Shown here: positions 24,860-33,250 of the stretch, piece by piece
Layout: each line of letters opens with the position of its first letter
Position numbering within the stretch: the stretch's first letter is position 1
Assembly: GCF_947090785.1 (NCBI RefSeq)
Contig: NZ_OX352320.1
Location: forward strand, 1,984,001 to 2,048,000
From: Rheinheimera sp. MM224
Lineage (GTDB): Bacteria > Pseudomonadota > Gammaproteobacteria > Enterobacterales > Alteromonadaceae
Length of the DNA stretch: 64,000 nt
Direction: 5' to 3'
Program-made: the position numbers and the translations under genes
The notes under the pieces: generated by a model
The model's input: the letters and a program-made list of their open reading frames with translations, nothing else
Database searches by the model: none
What the model was told of the DNA's origin: nothing

Positions 24860-26356
24860 TCACTGTGATTTTGAGCTCTGTTCATTAGTCAAAGACTGCT
24901 CTGTGATCCATTCAATCAAGCTATCCAACACCACACGGCCGCGTCCAGCTTTGGGGTCGTTGATAAAGCTCGCGACCACCCAGGTGCGGCCGCTTGGGTC
25001 TGTGACAAAACCTGCCAGCGCTGTGACATTACGCAAAGTGCCGGTTTTTAAGCGGGCTTTGCCTTTGGTTTGTGTCTGAGTGAAGCGGCGTTTTAAGGTG
25101 CCATCCACACCTGCGAGTGGCATGCTGCTGATAAGTTCTGGTTGATAGTGAGCCTGGTAAGCATGTTGCAGCAAAGCGGCCATCAACTCCGGGCTGATGC
25201 GTTCAGTGCGGGACAAACCAGAGCCGTTTTCTAATATCAGGCTACTGTGATCCAGCTTGATACTGCTGAAAAAACTGCGAACCTGTTGCTCTGACCTGTC
25301 GGCCGTCAGTTCAGTTTCGGTATCAGTTTGTGTTGCTCCTAAAGCCAAATACAGCTGGCGAGTGACGGCATTGTCTGAGCTTTTATTAATATCCCGCAAC
25401 ACTTCAGCTAAAGTACGGCTTTGATGTTCAGCCAGCAGCACTGTGGCTTCTGCTGCGCCTTGTTCCAGCACCGGGACCTGGTGTTGCCCTGAGATTTGTT
25501 GCCATAACTGCTGCACCAGTAAGCGGCTGAAATCTGAGCGATTGATCAGCTGTAAATAATCTCTTTTCTGGCAGTTCTTAGGAAAGTCTCCTTGTAACAC
25601 CAGTTGCACTTTATCGGGCTGACGTTTAAAGGCTAATTGCTCTGGATCTGGATACCAGTGTGCGCAGCCGCCGTCCACAAGACGAACTTCAGTAGTGACC
25701 AGCTCCAGGCCTTGTAATGCTGGATAGAGCCGGCCTGTGACGCTGTCAGCTGTGGACTGCAAGCGGATACCCAGCATATTGCGCTGTAAAAACAACGCAT
25801 CAGGCAACAGGTTGTAGTATTCCCGTGGCGTTTCATCAAAAGGCAAAGCGGTCAGTTCAGGCCTGGCCGGATTAAACCAGCTGCGGTCAATCTGGATGGC
25901 AGGCACATGGCGTATGCCCTGATCATAAGCCTGTTGCAGCAAAGACCAAAGCTCCTGTACGGTAAAATCCATATCGCCATAGCCTTTTAACACCAAAGGC
26001 TGTTGCATCGTCTTTTGCGGCTGCTCGTAAGCTCGCAACTGAGTGCTACCCCGGTAAGCCGGGCCTAGTTGTTCCAACGCGGTGATACTGGTGACCAGTT
26101 TCATCGTCGAAGCGGGCTGCATGGCTTTTGTGGGCTGATAACTTAGTTGTTCTGTTGGCGTATTCAGTGGATAAGCCACAAAGGCGAGGGCATTTGGTGG
26201 CAGTTGAGCTTGTTGTAGTTGCTCTGACAGTCGATTCAGTAGCTCTTGCTGCTTTACCGGCAGGGATGCAGAGCTGCTGCAGGCACAGAGCAATAACGCC
26301 GATAGCAGGGCCGATAACGATGCTATGCCAGATGGACGCTGGCGAAGAGGGTGCAT
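24860..26356 (-). CDS. dacB: D-alanyl-D-alanine carboxypeptidase/endopeptidase, PBP4 (S13 family)
   Basis: 498 aa. PBP4 trims D-Ala from pentapeptides and cuts 4-3 crosslinks in the periplasm. The three penicillin-binding motifs are present: S83-TM-K86 (PASTMKLVTS), SSDN, and LKTGTL near the C-terminus (KARLKTGTLRNVTALAGF). The N-terminal hydrophobic stretch ends LLLCAC, a poor lipobox with Cys at -2, so lipidation at C26 is possible but uncertain. It lies 11 bases after the DdpX-type dipeptidase gene and is the last gene of that operon, so D-Ala release and D-Ala-D-Ala cleavage are encoded together. Confidence 0.9.
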   Translation of the reverse strand: MHPLRQRPSGIASLSALLSALLLCACSSSASLPVKQQELLNRLSEQLQQAQLPPNALAFVAYPLNTPTEQLSYQPTKAMQPASTMKLVTSITALEQLGPAYRGSTQLRAYEQPQKTMQQPLVLKGYGDMDFTVQELWSLLQQAYDQGIRHVPAIQIDRSWFNPARPELTALPFDETPREYYNLLPDALFLQRNMLGIRLQSTADSVTGRLYPALQGLELVTTEVRLVDGGCAHWYPDPEQLAFKRQPDKVQLVLQGDFPKNCQKRDYLQLINRSDFSRLLVQQLWQQISGQHQVPVLEQGAAEATVLLAEHQSRTLAEVLRDINKSSDNAVTRQLYLALGATQTDTETELTADRSEQQVRSFFSSIKLDHSSLILENGSGLSRTERISPELMAALLQHAYQAHYQPELISSMPLAGVDGTLKRRFTQTQTKGKARLKTGTLRNVTALAGFVTDPSGRTWVVASFINDPKAGRGRVVLDSLIEWITEQSLTNEQSSKSQ

Positions 26357-26367
26357 GACAGCTCCTT

Positions 26368-27126
26368 TTAGTTCACCACAAAGTCAAAATAGGTGTTTGG
26401 ATAGGTTTCGTTTTGCAGTGTGAAATGCCACCATTCCAGCTCGTAAGGAGCAAAACCCTGTTGCTGCATTAAATCTTTCAGTAACAAACGGTTGGCTTTT
26501 TGCTGTGCTGTAATTTCAGTGCTGTTTAAATGAGAAACCGGGTCAAATAAATCATAAGTGCCGCCCATATCTATAGCAGACCATTGGCCTGCTGCATTCT
26601 TTCGCAGCAAGGTTAAATCCAGAGTAGAAGCGCGGCTATGACCTGAATGAGCTGCAATATAACCTTGATTTAAAACACTTTTGTCTAAATTTGGGTAATA
26701 GCTGCTTTTCGTGCTTTGATCGGTATTATCTGCAACCCACTGCATAAAGTGATTGGATGCACCTTGAGGTCTGTAGCAATCCAGTAATTGCAGACGATAG
26801 CCTAAACGTTCAGTCTGCAGTGCCACTTTTGCCAGAGCTTCAGCTGCATTTTTTGCTAAATAGCAGCTGTTCGCCTGATACCCTGGTACTACTTTGCCGG
26901 TAAAATTGCTGTTGCTGGCATAGGCCATGCTAATTTGTACTTTGCTTGTCACTGTGAGTAAATCGACTATATCGACGGGTTTATTCGCTTCAATACGAAC
27001 CGGACCTTGTGGTTTTACAATCTGTGTTGCAGCAGTTTTAGTTGCCGGCGCAGAACTTTGCTGCTGCACAGTGTTGCTGCACGACAGCAATAAAAAACAG
27101 CTCATCAGTAAGGCTTGTGTTTTCAT
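26368..27126 (-). CDS. D-Ala-D-Ala dipeptidase (VanX/DdpX type, M15D), lipoprotein
   Basis: 252 aa. ATG at 27126 overlaps the antiporter stop (ATGA); a longer frame to 27180 runs back into that gene. The signal peptide ends in lipobox LLSC (C16). The zinc peptidase motifs are complete: SGHSRASTLDLTLL (His and Asp seven apart, as H116/D123 of VanX) and ELEWWHF (E181-x-x-H184 equivalents). It hydrolyses D-Ala-D-Ala. Attachment to a membrane on the periplasmic side suggests scavenging of wall-derived dipeptide rather than vancomycin resistance. Confidence 0.88.
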   Translation of the reverse strand: MKTQALLMSCFLLLSCSNTVQQQSSAPATKTAATQIVKPQGPVRIEANKPVDIVDLLTVTSKVQISMAYASNSNFTGKVVPGYQANSCYLAKNAAEALAKVALQTERLGYRLQLLDCYRPQGASNHFMQWVADNTDQSTKSSYYPNLDKSVLNQGYIAAHSGHSRASTLDLTLLRKNAAGQWSAIDMGGTYDLFDPVSHLNSTEITAQQKANRLLLKDLMQQQGFAPYELEWWHFTLQNETYPNTYFDFVVN

Positions 27127-28517
27127 CCAATCATCACCCAGCCGCTGATTAAAAAGGCAATCAGTGCTAACACGCCACAAAACAGCGCATAAGGCAGCTG
27201 AGTTTTTACATGCTCTAATAAATCACAGCCTGAAGCGACGGCACTAACCACTGTGGTATCGGAGATAGGAGAGCAGTGATCACCCCAAATACCGCCACTT
27301 AAAATAGCGGCCAGGATCAGCGAAGGTGGTAATCCCAGCATTTCAACTAAAGGCATACCAATAGGAATTAAAATAGCAAAAGTGCCCCAGGAGGTGCCCG
27401 TGGTAAAAGAGATGATGGCACCAGCGATAAAAAGTAATGCCGGAATAAGCACAAGAGGAGTGGATTCTTTGACAAAAGAGGCAACATAAGCCCCTGTACC
27501 TAAGTCTTTCATGGCGCTGCCGAGTGCCAGTGACAACAGTACAATACTGACTAGAGGTAAGAGTTCGCCCATACCTCTGAAACCAATAGTAACCAGTTGC
27601 TGGTGGCTAAAGCGACGACTCCACGCCATCAGGCCATAAGCTACTACACAAGCAATAGTGGTGGCATAAAGCGCCGCTTTGGCACCTGAACCTTCGACTA
27701 AACTGCCGTTGCCTGTCCACAGCATAAAACCTACCATACCAACAATCAGAGTCAGTAAAGGCACTAACATCAGTGACATGCTACTTGGTGGTGTATCAAT
27801 ATCGCTATGACTTGATACGGTATTCAGATCAATTTCTGCCTGTTTCATCGGGCCATAGACCTTGTCGGTATAAATGGTGTAGAACACCACAATCAAAGTA
27901 AATAAGGCATAAAAGTTCAGCGGAATAGTACCAATCAATACAGAGACGGCAGATTCAGGCAGATTATAAGTACTCAACAGCCCCAGCACATAAGCACCCC
28001 AGCCGTTGAGTAAAATTAAGATACAGACAGGAGCACTGGTGCTGTCGACTATATAAGCCAGACGAGCGCGGCTCATTTTGAATTTATCGTACAAACCGCG
28101 TGACACAATACCCGCAGTTAAGGCGCTCAGGTTGGATTCTATAAAGACCAGAATACCTATGCCGTAGCTGATAAAACCAGCCTGGCGTTTGGTGCGGGCC
28201 ACCCCTTTGCGGATAAACCAGTCGACCATAGCGGACACGCCACCTGAGTCCCGCATATAAGCCATCAGTGCACCTATCAGCAGAGAAAATAATAAAATTC
28301 TGCTGTTATCGGCAGAAGAGGTGACCGAAATAATGCGTTCTAAACTTTGCACAGGACCATGCAACAAAGCGCCAAATACACTTAGCTCCGGCTGCTTCAA
28401 GTACAACAGAACTTCAGCACAGGCGACGGCTAAAATAAGCGCCAGTATCACTTCTTTACGCCAAATAACTATGGCAATGGCCAGAATGGCAGGCAATAAA
28501 CTTAAACTTTCGGGCAC
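27123..28517 (-). CDS. NhaC-family sodium/proton antiporter-like transporter
   Basis: 464 aa, about 11-12 membrane helices. The start is GTG 28517 (AGGGAA seven bases upstream), giving MPESLSLLPAILAIAIVIWRKEV; the longer frame from 28571 lacks a ribosome site. Family features are IGIGILVFIESNLSALTAGIVSRGLYDKFK, LIPALLFIAGAIISFTTGTSWGTFAILIPIGMPL and GGIWGDHCSPISDTTVVSA, typical of NhaC proteins, which include Na+/H+ and malate/lactate or amino-acid antiporters. It heads an operon with a D-Ala-D-Ala dipeptidase and PBP4, so a D-alanine-related substrate is a reasonable alternative to simple sodium export. Confidence 0.85.
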   Translation of the reverse strand: MPESLSLLPAILAIAIVIWRKEVILALILAVACAEVLLYLKQPELSVFGALLHGPVQSLERIISVTSSADNSRILLFSLLIGALMAYMRDSGGVSAMVDWFIRKGVARTKRQAGFISYGIGILVFIESNLSALTAGIVSRGLYDKFKMSRARLAYIVDSTSAPVCILILLNGWGAYVLGLLSTYNLPESAVSVLIGTIPLNFYALFTLIVVFYTIYTDKVYGPMKQAEIDLNTVSSHSDIDTPPSSMSLMLVPLLTLIVGMVGFMLWTGNGSLVEGSGAKAALYATTIACVVAYGLMAWSRRFSHQQLVTIGFRGMGELLPLVSIVLLSLALGSAMKDLGTGAYVASFVKESTPLVLIPALLFIAGAIISFTTGTSWGTFAILIPIGMPLVEMLGLPPSLILAAILSGGIWGDHCSPISDTTVVSAVASGCDLLEHVKTQLPYALFCGVLALIAFLISGWVMIG

Positions 28518-28550
28518 TGGAACTTCCCTAACTATGAAATGGAGCAATTG

Positions 28551-28676
28551 ATGCTGTTTATACTGCAGCAATTAGCTGTGGCTTTCCAGTTAGGTTGGCT
28601 TTTTTATTTGGTTAGTTGGCTGATTTATATTCAGAATTTAACGCTGTTGCGCTTCATAAAGGCTGTTGCGGATTAA
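28551..28676 (+). CDS. possible 41-aa hydrophobic peptide
   Basis: ATG 28551 is preceded by GGAG (28541-28544) at six bases. The 41-residue product is mostly one membrane-like stretch (LAVAFQLGWLFYLVSWLIYI) and ends VAD before TAA 28674-28676. It is divergent from the NhaC-family gene, whose start is 34 bases away. No family was recognised; it could be chance, but the ribosome site and hydrophobic helix make it worth listing. Confidence 0.3.
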   Translation: MLFILQQLAVAFQLGWLFYLVSWLIYIQNLTLLRFIKAVAD

Positions 28677-28681
28677 AAGAC

Positions 28682-28722
28682 AAAAAAAATTAGCTAACGT
28701 ATGCAGAGTACATTAGCTAATT
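28682..28722 (-). terminator. terminator of the BON-protein transcript
   Basis: Arms AATTAGCTAA (28688-28697) and TTAGCTAATT (28713-28722) pair over a 15-base loop; on the - strand a T run of eight follows. It lies 72 bases after the stop of the three-BON protein. Confidence 0.75.
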
Positions 28723-28793
28723 CGCTGTAAGCACAGCTGCTGGTTTGGGCTATCTCCACAGCTGTGTTCACAAAACTTTTGGTAAAAGCTGGG

Positions 28794-29606
28794 TTACTTA
28801 AAAGTTAAACCACCAGCGTCGACGCTTTGCACACCTTTGACATTCTCTGCCAGTTGTACGGCCAGTGCTTTTTCCGATCCACTGTCGACCAGACCATTCA
28901 GTGTCACCACACCTTTGTTGGTATTGACCGCAATATCAGAACTGTCGACATTGTTTGAATACATAAAAGTGGATTTCACTTTGGTAGTGATCCAACCGTC
29001 TGCCATTGCAGTGCCTGGCTTGGATTTTTTATCCGGATTTGCCAGCACAGTCAGCTTATTGTCGACTGACATTACACCACGGGTGGTCATGGCCAGGTTT
29101 TCAGCCAGATCTACCGCTGCTTTGTTTTCGGCTGTACCAGTTAAAGTCACCATGCCTTTTTTGGTGGTGACTTTGGTGGTGCTACCGTCGACATAACGGC
29201 TCCAGGTCAATTTAGATTTCACGGCTGCCGTGATACTGGCATCGTCGATGATCTCGGCATAACTCGACTCAGTTGAGCGCGCCGGTTTTTTGTAGTTATC
29301 TTCGGTGATCATGGTGTTGTCGACTTTGCTGATGCCTTTTACACCTTCAGCAATTTCGGTAGCCAACTCTTTGTTAGCATCACTTTCCACCCGGCCACTG
29401 ATGGTGGCTTTATCACCTTCAACAGTGACTGTAATGTCATCGTGACGCAGATAAGGGCTGAGCTGATAGGTCGTCAGGATCTGGCTTTCCAGGCGGGCGT
29501 CTTTTACGCCTTGACTACTTTTAGCGTCCTGCGCCATCGCAGGGACTGACAAACTACTTACTATCAGTGCCAGTACGGCTGGATATTCTTTTTTAATCAG
29601 TTTCAT
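28794..29606 (-). CDS. periplasmic protein with three BON domains
   Basis: 270 aa with a signal peptide (about 1-25, ending AMAQ). Three BON repeats are each marked by a VTVEGDKATISGRV-type strand and a closing GVxSVDN (residues about 55-100, 128-185, 205-268). BON domains of OsmY type bind phospholipid and membranes and protect against osmotic stress. GGGAG precedes ATG 29606. It is the first of four BON-bearing or stress genes in this island; the CsbD-like gene upstream is only 19 bases away, so the two may be cotranscribed. Confidence 0.87.
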   Translation of the reverse strand: MKLIKKEYPAVLALIVSSLSVPAMAQDAKSSQGVKDARLESQILTTYQLSPYLRHDDITVTVEGDKATISGRVESDANKELATEIAEGVKGISKVDNTMITEDNYKKPARSTESSYAEIIDDASITAAVKSKLTWSRYVDGSTTKVTTKKGMVTLTGTAENKAAVDLAENLAMTTRGVMSVDNKLTVLANPDKKSKPGTAMADGWITTKVKSTFMYSNNVDSSDIAVNTNKGVVTLNGLVDSGSEKALAVQLAENVKGVQSVDAGGLTFK

Positions 29607-29625
29607 GGTGCTCTCCCTCGCTGAA

Positions 29626-29958
29626 TTAACTGCGATTGTCGATAAAGTTTTTTACTTGCTTGTCAGCATCCGGGCGGCTGATGGAATAACGCATTTGCAC
29701 CAGTTCAGCTAACTTAGCCGGTTCGCCTGCAGATTTTTTCAGCTCACTTTCGGACAATTTGCTCCAGACTTTATGTGCAGCACCAATACGTTTTTGCCAG
29801 GCATCGTCTGATGCTTTGGTGTGTAGTGGAGATGATATGCCTTTCACAGAACTCAACTGAGGAGTAGAAGGCTTTGAAGCTTGAGTTGTTTTTGGGTATT
29901 TAGTTACAGCAGCAGTGATGGTGCTGGATTTTATGGTTTTATCGTTAGAATTAGTCAT
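29626..29958 (-). CDS. CsbD-like stress protein
   Basis: 110 aa from ATG 29958 (AAGGAG upstream); the frame extends to 30003 without a ribosome site. An N-terminal Ser/Thr/Lys-rich tail (about 60 residues) is followed by a CsbD-type core with WSKLSESELKKSAGEPAKLAELVQMRYSISRPDADKQVKNF, comparable to YjbJ of E. coli. Such proteins are RpoS- or sigmaB-induced and of unknown biochemical role. A second copy of this core lies at 35993, so the island carries two. Confidence 0.7.
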   Translation of the reverse strand: MTNSNDKTIKSSTITAAVTKYPKTTQASKPSTPQLSSVKGISSPLHTKASDDAWQKRIGAAHKVWSKLSESELKKSAGEPAKLAELVQMRYSISRPDADKQVKNFIDNRS

Positions 29959-30080
29959 GAGTATGCTCCTTAACCTGCATGGTTCTGCGAAAGTGCAAAC
30001 CATGCAGGGGGTGACGCCTGACTAAAGTAGAGTGATTCAATGGTCAGTTCAGTGCGTTGCCGCGCTAAACTGGAAAACGG

Positions 30081-30392
30081 TTATTTAATGCGCATATCAT
30101 CTTTGACAGAAGTCACACCAGATATGCCGCGAGCCAGTGCAATAGCGCGGTCTGCGTCAGCGCGGGAATTAATAAAGCCGCTTAATTGCACAACGCCTTT
30201 AAAGGTTTCAACATTAATCTCTGCGACTTTCAAGCCTTCTTCTGCCAAAAAGGCAGATTTGACCTTCGCAGTGATCACTGTATCGTCAACATATTCCCCT
30301 GTACCTTCAGAGGTTCGGGTTGAGGCGCAGCTGATGCTTGATACCGCGGCAACGGCCAGCAATGTGGCCAGCACTAATGGTTTAATGGTCAT
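30081..30392 (-). CDS. small BON-domain lipoprotein (OsmY-like)
   Basis: 103 aa. ATG 30392 follows GGAG. The signal sequence ends in lipobox SISC (C22). One BON domain occupies residues 37-103 (DDTVITAKVKSAFLAEEGLKVAEINVETFKGVVQLSGFIN...GVTSVKDDMRIK). Lipidation should hold it to the outer or inner membrane. A separate transcript from the CsbD-like gene is suggested by the 122-base gap. Confidence 0.85.
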   Translation of the reverse strand: MTIKPLVLATLLAVAAVSSISCASTRTSEGTGEYVDDTVITAKVKSAFLAEEGLKVAEINVETFKGVVQLSGFINSRADADRAIALARGISGVTSVKDDMRIK

Positions 30393-30443
30393 AAGTATTC
30401 TCCGATAGATGCAGCTCGATACAGGCGCCGGGATGGGCCTGAT

Positions 30444-30662
30444 TTATGAACGGCGGGGGATTAACAATAAGCAACAGCCTGAAGCAATTAGCATCCAGCC
30501 TAGCCAGGCTGGCAGACTAATTTGCTCTGTTTCTTTGACTGACAGTTCAAATGAACCAATTTCTGCAGTCTGGCGGCTCGTGGTGTAACTAAAGCCAGAG
30601 TAAAACAACGAAGAAATGCCCAGCAGGATCAGTACCACCGCCAGTATTCTCATTAGTTTCAT
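30444..30662 (-). CDS. small two-helix membrane protein (DUF3185-like)
   Basis: 72 aa from ATG 30662, which has AAGGGG seven bases upstream. Two hydrophobic segments (residues 3-22 and 51-68) are joined by a polar periplasmic loop (YTTSRQTAEIGSFELSVKETEQISLP). The architecture matches small DUF3185-type proteins, but the assignment is tentative. It begins 14 bases after the lmo0937-like gene and belongs to the same transcript. Confidence 0.6.
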   Translation of the reverse strand: MKLMRILAVVLILLGISSLFYSGFSYTTSRQTAEIGSFELSVKETEQISLPAWLGWMLIASGCCLLLIPRRS

Positions 30663-30676
30663 CAGAGGCCCCTTAA

Positions 30677-30823
30677 TCAGAGCCTGCGTCTTTGCAGTAC
30701 ACGCAGCACGATAATCACCAGCGCTACGACCAGTAACAAGTGCAGCGCGCCGCCTAACGAGTAGGATGACACCATACCGAGGAGCCATAAGATCACGAGG
30801 ATTGCGACAATAGTTTCTAACAT
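30677..30823 (-). CDS. lmo0937-family 48-aa membrane protein
   Basis: ATG 30823 has GGAG seven bases upstream and TGA lies at 30679-30677. The product starts MLETIVAILVILWLLG, then MVSSYSLGGALHLLL, and ends LRVLQRRRL: two membrane helices around a YSLGGALH turn and a basic tail, characteristic of the lmo0937 family of small proteins found with BON, CsbD and other general-stress genes. Function unknown. It overlaps in another frame a longer open frame that is not real. Confidence 0.85.
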   Translation of the reverse strand: MLETIVAILVILWLLGMVSSYSLGGALHLLLVVALVIIVLRVLQRRRL

Positions 30824-30902
30824 AGAGGTACTCCAAATAGATGGGAAAGTCTTTACTTTGGGCCCGGTGCGGTAGACGGTCTGTGCGTTAGCGTACTTAT
30901 AG

Positions 30903-30932
30903 AAAAAAAGCCCTGAAACAAAATTCAGGGCT
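30903..30932 (-). terminator. terminator of the PRC-barrel gene
   Basis: AGCCCTGAA (30909-30917) pairs with TTCAGGGCT (30924-30932); on the - strand it is followed by seven T. It lies 30 bases after the PRC-barrel stop. Confidence 0.85.
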
Positions 30933-30961
30933 GGGCATTATTTTTTATTCAGGGTGGATTA

Positions 30962-31378
30962 TCAGAGGTTTTTGTTGCTGTAATAGCTATGGATCAATTC
31001 ACGCCATGTGCTGTCAGCCATATCAGGCCAGTTGTCTTTATCAAAGCCTGGGGCATTGTCTAAGCGATCTTTTTCTATATCCAGCGTAAAACGTTTGTTT
31101 TCCGTATCAAGGATCAGTGCACTCCATGGTACCGCAAATAATTTTTCGCCCATGCCTAAAAAAGATCCGAAGGACAATACGGCATAACTGATTTTACCGC
31201 CGCTCATGTCCAACATAATCTCTTTGATATCACCAACTTTTTCATCGCGGTGGTTATAGACATCATTACCGAGCAGAGTTTCTGCGCCCATCAGGCCAGG
31301 ACCAGGCCCCTGATGGCCATTGGCATGTAGGTGACTGGTTTTGTAGATGCCATACTGGTCTTTATCGTTGTAATTCAT
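30962..31378 (-). CDS. PRC-barrel domain protein
   Basis: 138 aa from ATG 31378, with AAGGAG upstream; the frame continues to 31501 into the Crp/Fnr gene but has no site there. After a short hydrophilic head, residues 30-105 form a PRC-barrel (LGNDVYNHRDEKVGDIKEIMLDMSGGKISYAVLSFGSFLGMGEKLFAVPWSAL). PRC-barrel proteins associate with RNA processing or photosynthetic complexes, and in stress islands their role is unknown. Soluble, no signal peptide. It lies 103 bases after the upstream Crp/Fnr-type gene. Confidence 0.85.
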   Translation of the reverse strand: MNYNDKDQYGIYKTSHLHANGHQGPGPGLMGAETLLGNDVYNHRDEKVGDIKEIMLDMSGGKISYAVLSFGSFLGMGEKLFAVPWSALILDTENKRFTLDIEKDRLDNAPGFDKDNWPDMADSTWRELIHSYYSNKNL

Positions 31379-31481
31379 GGATAACTCCTTGAGGCTTTCG
31401 CCTGGGCTACCGGTGCAGCGGCACAATACCGCACAATACCGGACCATGAGTCTGGCCCGTTCAGCGGCAAGGTTCAGTTCG

Positions 31482-32213
31482 TCAACGAACACAGGCGACA
31501 TCCTGATAGAAAGACCCAGGCAGGAACTGTGGTTGTTTGTCGAGCAAAGCGCGATAGCAACTACAGCTGGCCTTTTCCAGAGCAGGGCGGTTTAAAATAT
31601 GGATTTGCCCTCTGTGATAGTCGATGATCTTTTTCTCCAGCAAAGAACCAGCAGCTTGCGTCACGCTGCTGCGCCGGACTCCTAACATAAAAGCTAAATA
31701 CTGATGAGTCAGAAAAAATTGATCACCACCGGCTCTGTCGTGTGTCATCAGCAGCCAGCGTGCTAAACGCGGTTCAGTTTCATGGTAGTGATTGCAACAA
31801 ACTAAACGGGTGAGCTGAACCACATAAAATGCCAGGTACTGGTGTAGAATGTGCTGCAGCTTTACACAACGTTTTAATTCAGCGTTAAAAGCCTGATGTT
31901 CTATTTGCAACGCCAGACCATGGCCCTGAACTATGGCCTGAACCGGAGAGGTCTCCATTCCAATAGAGACTAAAGCCCCTAATATGCCCTCGTTACCAAT
32001 CAGACCTACTTCTAAGTGTTGGTTCTGCTGCACTGAGGTTAAAATTGAAATATAACCAGACAAAGGTAGATAGACAAAACCGCTGTTTTTTCCTTCTTCA
32101 CATAACACCTGACCAAAGTGCATTTCGATGGTTTTGCTGTGGCGCATGACAGCCTGTTGCTCTTCGTCAGACAGTTGTTGCAAAAGTTTGTTTTGCGGTA
32201 GATCTGTGTGCAT
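31482..32213 (-). CDS. Crp/Fnr-family transcriptional regulator (paralogue 1)
   Basis: 243 aa. An N-terminal cyclic-nucleotide-like beta-roll (about 15-120, with GQVLCEEGKNSGFVYLPLSGYISIL) and a C-terminal Crp-type winged helix (about 150-225; LTHQYLAFMLGVRRSSVTQAAGSLLEKKIIDYHRGQIHIL) are present. It lacks the N-terminal Cys cluster of FNR and the CRP cAMP-contact set is not evident, so the signal is unknown. It is about half identical in layout to the gene at 32386, a local duplication. Probably controls stress genes in this island. Confidence 0.85.
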   Translation of the reverse strand: MHTDLPQNKLLQQLSDEEQQAVMRHSKTIEMHFGQVLCEEGKNSGFVYLPLSGYISILTSVQQNQHLEVGLIGNEGILGALVSIGMETSPVQAIVQGHGLALQIEHQAFNAELKRCVKLQHILHQYLAFYVVQLTRLVCCNHYHETEPRLARWLLMTHDRAGGDQFFLTHQYLAFMLGVRRSSVTQAAGSLLEKKIIDYHRGQIHILNRPALEKASCSCYRALLDKQPQFLPGSFYQDVACVR

Positions 32214-32385
32214 CAGGTGGGCCTTGATAAAGAATAGTAAAAACAGTCTGTTCGATTGTGTTACTGATTTCTGTTCGGCACAGCACCAAAGTCTAAAGTC
32301 AGGAGGGCTGGATAGGAAAACTTTTAGGTGAAAGGTTAGAACCGCTGTTGAAACTGACGAGTGGCCACTCAGTTCAAAATAGATG

Positions 32386-33114
32386 TTAAGTGATTGCTGC
32401 GCTTTTAGCCCATGGCAGTAAACGGTCAGATTCTTTGCGCACTACGGCGTAACATTCACAGCACAGAGTCTCAAGTTTAGGCCGGTTAAGCACCCGAATA
32501 TGACCCCTGTGGTATTCAATCACGTCCAAGCGTTGTAAACGACCGGCAGCATCAGTCACGCCCTCACGTCGTACACCCAACATATTGGCAATCAACTCCT
32601 GCGTCATCACCAGTTCATTGCTTTCGAGCCGATCGAGCGATAATAACAACCAGCGACAAAGTTGCTGATCAATGGAATGGTGGCGATTGCAGACCGCAGT
32701 TTGCGCCATTTGAGTGATCAAGGCCTGAGTGTAACGTAACAAGGTATGCAACAAGGCACCATGACGATTAAATTCGTCTTTTAAGCGCTGGCCTAACAGG
32801 CGATAGGCCTGACCGGCACTTTGTACTATGGCCCGGCTGGTCGTGCTTTCGCCGCCCATAAAAAGAGCGACTCCTATTAATCCCTCGTTGCCTACGACGG
32901 ATATTTCTGCAGAAGCACCACTTTCCATCACATACAACAACGACACTATAGAATTGGTAGGAAAGTAGACATAACGCAGGGTATCACCGGATTCATACAA
33001 AACTTTGCCCAGTGGCAACTCAACTAATTCCATATGGGGACACAATCGTTCCTGAACATCAGCAGGCAAGGTGGCCAGCAAATGGTTTTGCAGCGGGCCT
33101 TTTAGTTGTGGCAT
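32386..33114 (-). CDS. Crp/Fnr-family transcriptional regulator (paralogue 2)
   Basis: 242 aa. ATG 33114 is preceded by GGAG. The beta-roll shows GKVLYESGDTLRYVYFPTNSIVSLLYVMESG and VVGNEGLIGVALFMGG; the winged helix shows VMTQELIANMLGVRREGVTDAAGRLQRLDVIEYHRGHIRVLNRP. No FNR-type cysteines at the N-terminus. Same order and strand as paralogue 1, separated by 172 bases. Such regulators with GVRREGVT recognition helices are common beside BON and CsbD genes in aquatic proteobacteria; target sites are not identified. Confidence 0.85.
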   Translation of the reverse strand: MPQLKGPLQNHLLATLPADVQERLCPHMELVELPLGKVLYESGDTLRYVYFPTNSIVSLLYVMESGASAEISVVGNEGLIGVALFMGGESTTSRAIVQSAGQAYRLLGQRLKDEFNRHGALLHTLLRYTQALITQMAQTAVCNRHHSIDQQLCRWLLLSLDRLESNELVMTQELIANMLGVRREGVTDAAGRLQRLDVIEYHRGHIRVLNRPKLETLCCECYAVVRKESDRLLPWAKSAAIT

Positions 33115-33250
33115 AACACTCCATGTAAAGATTGAAGATCAACACTGATCAACGGCAGCGTGACTCACTTTTGGGCCCGAAGTCTGTACGCTGACGAACA
33201 TATAGCAAGCTATAAAGAGTGTATTTATCCATTCAGCTGTGTAAGTCGTC

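Noticed and set aside
30444-30836. A 130-residue reading of the frame covering the two small membrane genes
   Set aside because: The first part is out of frame with the lmo0937-like gene and reads as arginine-rich nonsense; the two short genes have good ribosome sites instead.
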